From positions 1 through 43,828 of the IMG/VR virus record IMGVR_UViG_3300032236_000773: DNA of 43,828 nucleotides. The stretch is one strand, 5' to 3'. Position 1 is the first letter of the stretch. Every line of letters begins with the position of its first letter. This DNA is from a virus. Positions 1 to 6,693 of the stretch are shown in pieces. The notes under the pieces were generated by a model. It did not search any database, had not been told where the DNA came from, and saw only the letters and a program-made list of their open reading frames with translations. A program made the translations under genes and the position numbers.

Positions 1-729
1 ACCACCATCAAATCTACTAACAAATGCTTTTCTTACACCGGTATCTTTTTTAAGTGCAGCATAGTTTACACCCCCATGTCGGTTCGATGGTCGGAGTGTA
101 GATGTCATTAGGTTATATTCAGTATAAACTATATTATCCTTCGTTAAATGAACTGGATTAAATGTTAAACTATATTCCTCATCTATTTTCAATCCTGCTT
201 CTTCAATATAAGAAAATGCTTCCGTTGCATCAATTATAAATTTATCGGAATTAGTTGTTGTAGATGATGAACATTTCATTACATATTGTTTTATTAATTC
301 CAATTGTTTAATTATTGGAATACTATCATTCAAATATGGTTCACCTTTAAACTTTGATTTGTAAAACTGATTTAAATTGTTATCTCCTAACTCTATATCA
401 TGATATCCATACCCAACAAATCTACCCAAATCCATATCAAATGCATTTGTAAAAGGTAATAAATGTTGAACTGCTTTAAGATTAAAAACTAATTGCCTAT
501 GTTTTGTATCTAATAATTGTTCTAATGCTTCTACTTTAATACCTAAACCATCACCATTGTTTACATTGATAACCCATTCATCTTTATTAGTAAAAATATA
601 AATAAATGATATACGATTGTTTGCAGCATGCTTTTCCTCATCCGATAAACGAACATATATTTTATTGCTACTCTTTCGGTATTCAGTTAAAAAATTTTGA
701 AATTCAAATTTATCTTCTACAAATATCAT
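1..729 (-). CDS. Family A DNA polymerase, N-terminal part (runs off the window)
   Basis: This is an open frame of 243 codons, read by hand, that starts at the ATG at 727-729 and leaves the window still open. It is probably the replicative DNA polymerase. Residues 208-236 follow the layout of the family A block T-x-TGRLSS...PNLQNIP...G..IR..F: here one sees TSTLRPSNRHGG, then VNYAALKK, then GVRKAF. The palm catalytic motifs would lie just outside the window. The N-terminal 200 residues sit where a 3'-5' exonuclease domain is expected, but I see no clean exonuclease motifs; NLKAVQHLL (83-91) may be a degenerate trace of one. A hairpin directly abuts the start codon and a terminator separates this gene from the upstream dioxygenase gene, so it appears to be a separate unit next to the virion cluster. 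Family assignment is moderate because the catalytic half is missing. Confidence 0.6.
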   Translation of the reverse strand, partial: MIFVEDKFEFQNFLTEYRKSSNKIYVRLSDEEKHAANNRISFIYIFTNKDEWVINVNNGDGLGIKVEALEQLLDTKHRQLVFNLKAVQHLLPFTNAFDMDLGRFVGYGYHDIELGDNNLNQFYKSKFKGEPYLNDSIPIIKQLELIKQYVMKCSSSTTTNSDKFIIDATEAFSYIEEAGLKIDEEYSLTFNPVHLTKDNIVYTEYNLMTSTLRPSNRHGGVNYAALKKDTGVRKAFVSRFDGG

Positions 730-756
730 GTAACAAAGATATTCTTTTTTTGTTAC
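730..756 (-). promoter_or_regulatory. Inverted repeat abutting the DNA polymerase start codon
   Basis: Positions 730-737 (GTAACAAA) and 749-756 (TTTGTTAC) form a perfect 8-bp stem with an 11-nt loop. On the coding strand the last stem base is immediately followed by the ATG at 729-727. In the mRNA this hairpin would cover the ribosome-binding region. T4 DNA polymerase gp43 is known to repress its own translation at a hairpin near its start; a similar role here is inference only. No SD-like sequence is seen. Confidence 0.5.
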
Positions 757-767
757 AATACAAAATA

Positions 768-795
768 AAAAGGAGAGTAATTAAACTCTCCTTTT
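768..795 (-). terminator. Rho-independent terminator after the PhyH-like gene
   Basis: An 11-bp perfect stem (768-778 with 785-795) has the loop AATTAA. On the minus strand it is followed by a T-rich tract (TTTTTATTTT). It lies 8 bases past the stop of the dioxygenase-like gene. The opposite strand also has a short T tract, so it may work both ways. Confidence 0.8.
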
Positions 796-803
796 GTTTG
801 TGA

Positions 804-1613
804 TTAGAAACCACCGTAATTTTTTTCATCAGATTCTGTCCAATGTTTAGCTTTTAAAGCGTGTAAATCAATTGGTTCTCGTTTCATATGCCCACCTTTA
901 TTAAAGTTTGCACCCTTTTTTAAGTAACCACCCAAAAAGTTTCTACGGAATCTATTTGAGTTATTTGGTTCTGAACCATGAATGTTATGTGAGTGTAATA
1001 ATACTACTTGGCCTTTTCTACAATGTCCTTCAATTTTTCTAAAGTCATGTCCTTCTGGCATTACACACGGTTTACCTCTTTCATTTCTCCAAAAGTTAGG
1101 ATTAGTTTTTGTTCTTTCCTCATCTACTTCAATTGGTAAAATTGGTAATCTATGTGAACCTTCGTAAATCCATACTGCTCCGTTTTCAGGATCGTGGTTA
1201 TCTAACGCCAAAGATGTATTGATAATTTCGTTGTGTTTACATCCTGTGTAAAATGCGTTCTGATGTTGATCTCTACCTAATTGTCCCGGTGGTTTAAAGT
1301 AACACCAACTTTGCATTCCTTCTGCCTCCCCTTCCATTAGATATTCTACTGCTTCCAATACCTTTGGATGACAAAATAACTTTTCTAATTTAGGTGATAA
1401 TTTGTGTGGATATGCAAAAGGATCCCACTCTCCCCATGGTTTACCATCTTCGGTAGTAGTACCAATTCTTTCTTGACGAAGTCTTTCTAACTCCGCATTA
1501 ATTTCATCACATTCTTCTTCTGTTAATAAATCTAATACTGTAAATCCGCGGTATCTCCAATCAAAAGTAATTTGTTGGACCTCTTCTTCACTAAGATGTT
1601 TTAATTTAGCCAT
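804..1613 (-). CDS. Phytanoyl-CoA dioxygenase (PhyH)-like protein with an altered iron-binding motif
   Basis: This 269-aa protein has the layout of the PhyH group of Fe(II)/2-oxoglutarate-dependent oxygenases, cupin-fold enzymes that hydroxylate small molecules or modified groups. The proximal motif region is GRDQHQNAFY (113-122), followed by LALDNHDPENGAVWIYEGSHR (in two parts, 136-155), and the distal region HNIHGSEPNNS (209-219) supplies H212, with R223/R224 placed to bind 2-oxoglutarate. The usual iron triad is HxD...H; here the Asp is N119 (H117-Q-N119). This may change or abolish oxygenation, or D115 may substitute. The gene has its own upstream motif (1634-1643) and its own terminator. 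It follows the baseplate operon, so it is probably an accessory gene. The substrate is unknown; a sugar, lipid or nucleotide modification is possible. The family call is firm and the activity uncertain. Confidence 0.85.
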   Translation of the reverse strand: MAKLKHLSEEEVQQITFDWRYRGFTVLDLLTEEECDEINAELERLRQERIGTTTEDGKPWGEWDPFAYPHKLSPKLEKLFCHPKVLEAVEYLMEGEAEGMQSWCYFKPPGQLGRDQHQNAFYTGCKHNEIINTSLALDNHDPENGAVWIYEGSHRLPILPIEVDEERTKTNPNFWRNERGKPCVMPEGHDFRKIEGHCRKGQVVLLHSHNIHGSEPNNSNRFRRNFLGGYLKKGANFNKGGHMKREPIDLHALKAKHWTESDEKNYGGF

Positions 1614-1633
1614 ATAACTTATTCTTTATTTAA

Positions 1634-1643
1634 TATAAATATA
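1634..1643 (-). promoter_or_regulatory. Putative promoter motif TATATTTATA before the PhyH-like gene
   Basis: The coding strand reads TATATTTATA, 20 bases before the ATG. It is one of at least thirteen copies in this window placed shortly before genes, and the core resembles the Bacteroidetes -7 element TAnnTTTG. Confidence 0.5.
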
Positions 1644-1684
1644 ATTCTTTATTTCTTATTTTCCAAATAATACTATGATTTTTA

Positions 1685-2041
1685 TCACCCTTTCCAAAAT
1701 TTAAGATAATTGTTAATATAGGTATTTAAATTAGAAATAGTTTTTTTTCCGTATTCAACTGATTTCATATTAGCTGTTTCAGTTTCAGTTTTATCACCAT
1801 ATATTTTCCATTTAATTTTTACGCCAAAATATAATGAATCAATATTAAATATATCATAAGTATCTTTACTTACCTCATATATTAAACCATTATTTTCATT
1901 TCTTTTTCTAACAAAATATCTAAAAATATATTGATTTTGGTAATCCTGTGAGTTTGGTGTTTGTTCAAACGTTTTTAATTCCAATTTGTTATATCCAACT
2001 CCCTTAAGATTTTCCGTATAATGTTTTGTAATACTATCCAT
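1685..2041 (-). CDS. Hypothetical protein at the end of the baseplate operon
   Basis: I do not recognise this 118-aa protein. It is rich in Lys, Asn and Tyr, has no signal peptide or membrane segment, and its alternating polar/hydrophobic pattern in the middle (FRYFVRKR, IYEVSKDTYDIF, FGVKIKWKIYGDK) suggests a beta-rich fold. It starts 2 bases after the stop of the 684-aa hub protein, so it is almost certainly translated with the baseplate genes. A small baseplate or hub accessory role is the natural guess from position. The C-terminus NTYINNYLKFWKG is helical-looking. There is no SD-like sequence. Confidence 0.7.
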   Translation of the reverse strand: MDSITKHYTENLKGVGYNKLELKTFEQTPNSQDYQNQYIFRYFVRKRNENNGLIYEVSKDTYDIFNIDSLYFGVKIKWKIYGDKTETETANMKSVEYGKKTISNLNTYINNYLKFWKG

Positions 2042-2043
2042 AA

Positions 2044-4098
2044 TTATAATCCCGTATTTTCTCTATTAGGGTCACCGTATCCAGATGTCCATTGACTTGT
2101 TTCATTTACCTTTGCATCTCTAGCTTTAATATTTTTACTAAAGTTATCCACACCGGCTCTTTTAACATTACCGGTTGCTCTAAATTTGCATTCTATTGTT
2201 GTTTTCCAAATAGAACTATCTACTGAATGTTCTACATTTGTAACTTGCCATACACCTGCATTTTTATTTACCCAAGGCATTGGTGATGGTTCAAAGTTTA
2301 ATGATGTTCCAACTGTTATTCCAGATATTCCCATAACTGTAAATGATATTGTAATCGGTACTAATGCGTTTCTTCTTTTATAATCCATAGAAAAATACAC
2401 ACTTTTTACTACACTCACATCTTTAAATACACCAAATATTGCTTTACTACTATCACCAATAGTATTACTTGGTGCAAACTTTATTCTATTTTCACCTGCT
2501 AAATTAAAGAAAGATGAAAATTTTGCCCACAATTGATTTGTAATAGCATCCCATGCACTTACTTCTACTTTTACTGTATCTGAGTTATGTTGTGTTTCCG
2601 GTTTTGCTACTTTTAAAACATTATCAGGGTACACATTTCCAAACATACTGATTGCAGAATTTGAATCCCAGTGTCTAGACCCAGGAGATACCATCAACAT
2701 ACTAATTAATTCTTTTGGTAAATCACAATTCATTCCTAATTCAATAACTCTACCATTAGAACCAAATACATTTAATGATGGTATTTTTGGTAAAGTAGTT
2801 TGTTCTAAATTTAAATCAACAATTGTATATACTAATTTTCCTTTAGAACTAGGTAATTCTCTGATTACTAAATCCATTAAACCCGCTGCAGAAATGTTTA
2901 TTTCATCAACAATTTTTTGTAAAAAATCATGTATACTTTCACATCCTTTTGCAATATCAATTAAAAATTCAGTTCTTAAATATACATTTTCTATATATCC
3001 AGCATAATAATCATCAAATTTTACTGCAGAAGGTCCTTGTGGAGTTATAACCGACATAAACATATTTGCTTCTGGAAATCTAATTGCTCCATTAAATGGT
3101 CCAAAATGTTGAGTATTCACAGTATCAGGTACTAATAATCTACTACCAGTATTATCAATTGTATCTGTAAATCCCATTGTTTTTTCATTTGGAAACAATA
3201 CATTTTCAGATACACTAATCATATTTGGATGTCCTGACGCAACTGAATTTCGTAAATCTATTGCTAATTCTAATGTTACATCATCATTTACTACTTTTAC
3301 AAATTTGTTACATATTTGCTCTATTGCAAATCCTAATCTAATATATGAATCACTAGATGTACCCCATTCTATATTTGCATTTCTTTGTTTGAAATAATTT
3401 ACAGAATTCATTTCAATTTCTTGAGTTGTAGTACCAGTAACCGTTCCATCTAAATTTAAAGCTCTACACATTTTAACCAATTCTTCACCAGGTGCGGCTG
3501 AATCTGTTGATGATGTTTTGTTTTTATTATGTAACGCCATGTATCCAGGAATTTCAGATGGTGAACCTAATTCAATTTCCACATCAACCGTCATATCTGA
3601 ATTCATTTGCATACTAAAATTAACCAAAAGACCAGCTAACATATCAACTTCATTACCTGTGTTTTTTATATGCTCCTGCCACTTTGAAATATTCATAACA
3701 ATTTCTTGTGCCGTTTTTAATGAATTTCCACCAAATTTTGCTGTTTTTGTCCATCCCCAACTTACCATTTGAACATTTCCAATCTTTAAAAAATTCTTAT
3801 ATGTTTCTATTTGTGAAGATGATGCAAATTTTATTTGTATTTTTGCTCTTCTAACCGTCCCCAATGATCCGGTTAATCCAACGGTCATTCCTGTTATTAT
3901 AGGTGGGAATCTTTCTTTATAATTTACGGTATTTGTTAATTTAAATTTCCTATATGAATTGGTTGAAATACTATTGTTTGTAATAAATTCTGTTAATTGA
4001 ATAAAAGGAGCATTACCACTAAATGATTCTTTAGGTGTATTTTCAATTTTATTTATAACATTTGAATTAAAAGATGTTATTGCTGGAAATGAAGCCAT
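2044..4098 (-). CDS. Baseplate hub protein (gp27/gp5-region-like)
   Basis: This 684-aa beta-rich protein probably builds the central hub of the contractile baseplate. Around residues 64-120 it has PPIITGMTVGLTG, then GTVRRAKIQIKF, then a strand ending MVSWGWTKT. This resembles the repeated hub layout in T4-like marine phages in which a layer of strands ends in an F/W-G-W motif. The C-terminal third contains VKVEVSAWDAIT and SWAKF/FFNLAGENR-like segments and ends in a polar tail. It follows the LysM protein gp53 by 4 bases and precedes a small gene by 2, within the operon running from the tape measure. I see no lysozyme active-site residues, so if the phage has a gp5-type lysozyme it is elsewhere. 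Exact T4 equivalence (gp27 or another hub protein) is inference. Confidence 0.6.
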   Translation of the reverse strand: MASFPAITSFNSNVINKIENTPKESFSGNAPFIQLTEFITNNSISTNSYRKFKLTNTVNYKERFPPIITGMTVGLTGSLGTVRRAKIQIKFASSSQIETYKNFLKIGNVQMVSWGWTKTAKFGGNSLKTAQEIVMNISKWQEHIKNTGNEVDMLAGLLVNFSMQMNSDMTVDVEIELGSPSEIPGYMALHNKNKTSSTDSAAPGEELVKMCRALNLDGTVTGTTTQEIEMNSVNYFKQRNANIEWGTSSDSYIRLGFAIEQICNKFVKVVNDDVTLELAIDLRNSVASGHPNMISVSENVLFPNEKTMGFTDTIDNTGSRLLVPDTVNTQHFGPFNGAIRFPEANMFMSVITPQGPSAVKFDDYYAGYIENVYLRTEFLIDIAKGCESIHDFLQKIVDEINISAAGLMDLVIRELPSSKGKLVYTIVDLNLEQTTLPKIPSLNVFGSNGRVIELGMNCDLPKELISMLMVSPGSRHWDSNSAISMFGNVYPDNVLKVAKPETQHNSDTVKVEVSAWDAITNQLWAKFSSFFNLAGENRIKFAPSNTIGDSSKAIFGVFKDVSVVKSVYFSMDYKRRNALVPITISFTVMGISGITVGTSLNFEPSPMPWVNKNAGVWQVTNVEHSVDSSIWKTTIECKFRATGNVKRAGVDNFSKNIKARDAKVNETSQWTSGYGDPNRENTGL

Positions 4099-4102
4099 AC
4101 CT

Positions 4103-4384
4103 TTATTTTATTAAATTTTGAATTACAGAAGGATTGGTTGGTATTCTTAATTGAGTACCTTCTTTTAATTTTAAATCAATATCTATTAAATTATTTGCCG
4201 CTGCTATTATCCACCACATAGATGGATCATCATAATAATGATTTGCCAATAAATCCAATCTATCTTCGGCCGTTGTCATTATTAATACATCATTATCATG
4301 TGGTTCAATATGTGGTAATACAACCGAATCGTATACCAATCCTTTATTATTTTTATTATATATGTTTATATTAGTGTATCTCAT
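4103..4384 (-). CDS. 53: Baseplate wedge protein gp53-like with LysM domain
   Basis: This 93-aa protein carries one LysM-like module: TTAEDRLDLLANHYYDD (37-53), then MWWIIAAANN (56-65), then KEGTQLRIP (74-82). That is the usual order of a LysM fold: a D-x-L-x-x-I/L-A-x-x-x-Y helix, a W-x-I-A-x-x-N helix and a G-x-x-L-x-I-P strand. T4 gp53 is a baseplate wedge protein with this module, where it serves protein contacts rather than cell-wall binding; the stand-alone short form is common in T4-like phages of other hosts. It is packed between two baseplate genes with 3-4 base gaps, which supports the assignment. It has no signal peptide, which argues against a lysis role. Confidence 0.8.
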   Translation of the reverse strand: MRYTNINIYNKNNKGLVYDSVVLPHIEPHDNDVLIMTTAEDRLDLLANHYYDDPSMWWIIAAANNLIDIDLKLKEGTQLRIPTNPSVIQNLIK

Positions 4385-4387
4385 ATT

Positions 4388-6685
4388 TTATTCACCACCT
4401 CCCGCTTTCCACGTTACATTATTTTTTTTTAAAATTGCTTTAAATTGATCTTCCGTAACTTCCACACCACCTACTTTATAAGTTTTTTGTCCAGGTATAC
4501 CATTACTTTCATTTACCTGCGTACCATTTATTATAGGTGTTGCCGATGGTGTTCCATCAATATTCGTTGATGGATTTTCCGGTAATTTTGGTCCAAATGT
4601 TTTTACCGGTGTTGTATCTAATGGTGGTAATGTCGGGTCAGAATCCGGTACATCATTTTGTATAAATGGTGGTGGCCCAATAACCACAGGTGTTGCAGTT
4701 TTTGGTTTTGTAGCAATTTCAAATGCTTTTTTACCTGATTGTTGTGATGGATAATGTGGGAAGAATCCATTATTTGTAACCATTTTATATGTTATATCCA
4801 TTTCATATATAAGTGGTTTTTGTAATCCTTCTGTTATTTCCCACGGTGATTCATCTACAACAGTCAAATTACAGGCTGTTAAAAATCCATGTGGTATGTT
4901 TATCATATCACCAATTTTTAAAGAAATCAATTGTCCAAATACACCCAAATTAGATTTTGCCGTTGGTTTAGTATACGATTTAATTTGATTTGCTTTATTA
5001 TAAATGTTTTCTAAATCCAATTGAGATTCAGCATACATTTGGAATTTAAAACTAATTTCTCTTTCCCAACTATCAAACAGATAAAATTTAAAACCACTAC
5101 CTACCGCTTTAACATCTGTCCAACTTGGTGTTGTATTATCATTTATACCAGTTAATGTTGCCATCAATATAACCTTACCAATTTTAAAATGAATTCTATC
5201 ATATTTATCTTTATTAAATGGATCTAAAACATCTCGTCTTTGTTGTAAATATGGATTTAATGTAGAACCACCTGCTTTGTTAACTTCATAATTTTGTGAT
5301 TGAAGTGATGATGATGCAAAATAATAATCCTGGTCTAATATTGTATTGTGGCCACCATTATATTCTTTACTATATGGTTTATTACTACCATTATATCTAA
5401 CAGGTTTAATCCAATACTTAGAATAATCAATACCATTTGCTGACCAATATGAAACCCAATTATCTAAAGATGCAGATGTTTCGTTTATCTGTCCACCTAA
5501 TTCTAAACTACTAACATTTTGTGTTCCAAATTTTAATAAACTTCCGGTTGGAATTAAATTAGTCCAATTAGGGTTATTATTTTCAAATTCTTTAATTGAA
5601 CCATATCTTTCCCAACTTGCTGGTGTTATTTGACCTGTTGCTGATGTATCTGAAGGTGTAAATATTCTTAATACATCTTTACTATATTTACCTATTCTTT
5701 TGTATTCATCTTCAAATCCACCATTTACCGTCAATGATGTGTAGTATGAATTAACATCATATGCTTCTAATGAATCGGTATCGTTATTTTTACGAACAAA
5801 CTTTTCAATTTGTCTAGAATAAATTTCATCTAATTTACCCCAATCATCTGTTCTATTTATATTTGATGCCGTACCTTTTATCTTTGAAACAGTTGTTATA
5901 TCAATTATAGTTCCTTGATTTGCTAATCTAGTCGGCCATGCCCCATCTCTCATTTGTTGTTCTTGATCAATTGCAACTATTTCATTATCATTTGGATTTG
6001 AATTCATTACAAATGTAGAAGGGAATAGGGGATATGGTGGTTTATTTTGATCTGGTTTTGCAGGATTTACAGTTTCTTTACCTTGTTTCTTTTTCTTTTT
6101 GCCAAATAATTTTTTACCTAAAGCAGTTGCTCCTGCAATAGCAGCTCCTACTATTAATGTTTTAGCTGCACCCAATGCAGCATCTTTCATTTGTCCTGGT
6201 GTTTTATTTGATTGAAGAAATTTTCCTATTACACTTTTACTATTTTTTACACCACCATTATAATATTTTCCATATGCATAATTACTTGCATATAAATCTT
6301 TATATCTATAAAATGATAAATTTTTGTCTTCTTCAGTACCTTCTAAAAAATCATCTGGAAATTTAGGATTAAAATCGGTTGCCAATGAAGTAACCCCAGC
6401 TGCTATATTTCCAAGTGTACCCGTTCCCAACAATTTACCCGCTACCGATTTACCAGCATTTCTAATAGCTTTTTTAGTTTCATGTGGATCGGTTTCTGAC
6501 GTTATTCTTACAACATCAGTACCATATATTTTTGGAATTGATTTAATATAATTTTTAACCTGTTTTAATTCAACTGCATTTTGATTTGTAGGGTCTGGTG
6601 TAATTGAGCCTGGGCCATCATTTCTAGGATTAAACCCAGTTTGAAATGGAAATGTTTCTAATAATTGTTTTAAAGTTTTTCCCAT
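4388..6685 (-). CDS. Baseplate / tail-tube initiator protein (gp48/gp54-like, tentative)
   Basis: This is a 765-aa protein. Residues about 168-190 form a hydrophobic Ala/Gly segment followed directly by a run of lysines (191-200), and there is a proline-rich linker near 660-730. The middle-to-C-terminal part has a tail-tube-like strand pattern: KIGKVILMATLTGIND, then TPSWTDVKAVGSGFKFYLF, then EREISFKFQMYAESQ, then LISLKIGDMINIPHGF and VDESPWEIT. These resemble baseplate proteins on which tube assembly starts in T4 (gp48, gp54). The gene lies 8 bases after the tape measure and 3 bases before gp53, a position that fits a tube-initiation complex. The lysine-rich hydrophobic segment is odd for such a protein and might contact DNA or membrane. 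The precise T4 counterpart is not certain. Confidence 0.5.
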   Translation of the reverse strand: MGKTLKQLLETFPFQTGFNPRNDGPGSITPDPTNQNAVELKQVKNYIKSIPKIYGTDVVRITSETDPHETKKAIRNAGKSVAGKLLGTGTLGNIAAGVTSLATDFNPKFPDDFLEGTEEDKNLSFYRYKDLYASNYAYGKYYNGGVKNSKSVIGKFLQSNKTPGQMKDAALGAAKTLIVGAAIAGATALGKKLFGKKKKKQGKETVNPAKPDQNKPPYPLFPSTFVMNSNPNDNEIVAIDQEQQMRDGAWPTRLANQGTIIDITTVSKIKGTASNINRTDDWGKLDEIYSRQIEKFVRKNNDTDSLEAYDVNSYYTSLTVNGGFEDEYKRIGKYSKDVLRIFTPSDTSATGQITPASWERYGSIKEFENNNPNWTNLIPTGSLLKFGTQNVSSLELGGQINETSASLDNWVSYWSANGIDYSKYWIKPVRYNGSNKPYSKEYNGGHNTILDQDYYFASSSLQSQNYEVNKAGGSTLNPYLQQRRDVLDPFNKDKYDRIHFKIGKVILMATLTGINDNTTPSWTDVKAVGSGFKFYLFDSWEREISFKFQMYAESQLDLENIYNKANQIKSYTKPTAKSNLGVFGQLISLKIGDMINIPHGFLTACNLTVVDESPWEITEGLQKPLIYEMDITYKMVTNNGFFPHYPSQQSGKKAFEIATKPKTATPVVIGPPPFIQNDVPDSDPTLPPLDTTPVKTFGPKLPENPSTNIDGTPSATPIINGTQVNESNGIPGQKTYKVGGVEVTEDQFKAILKKNNVTWKAGGGE

Positions 6686-6693
6686 AATTTTTA

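Noticed and set aside
606-803. Plus-strand open frames in this and many other positions (for example 982-1167, 2186-2383, 30879-31244, 34590-34856)
   Set aside because: They are antisense to well-supported minus-strand genes, have low-complexity or Cys/Phe/His-rich translations and no leader signals.
1634-1643. T4 late promoter box TATAAATA on the plus strand
   Set aside because: The box is in the wrong direction for all genes; its reverse complement on the coding strand is the meaningful reading.
4103-4384. Endolysin or peptidoglycan-binding protein, based on LysM
   Set aside because: No catalytic domain or signal sequence, and location within the baseplate operon matches gp53.
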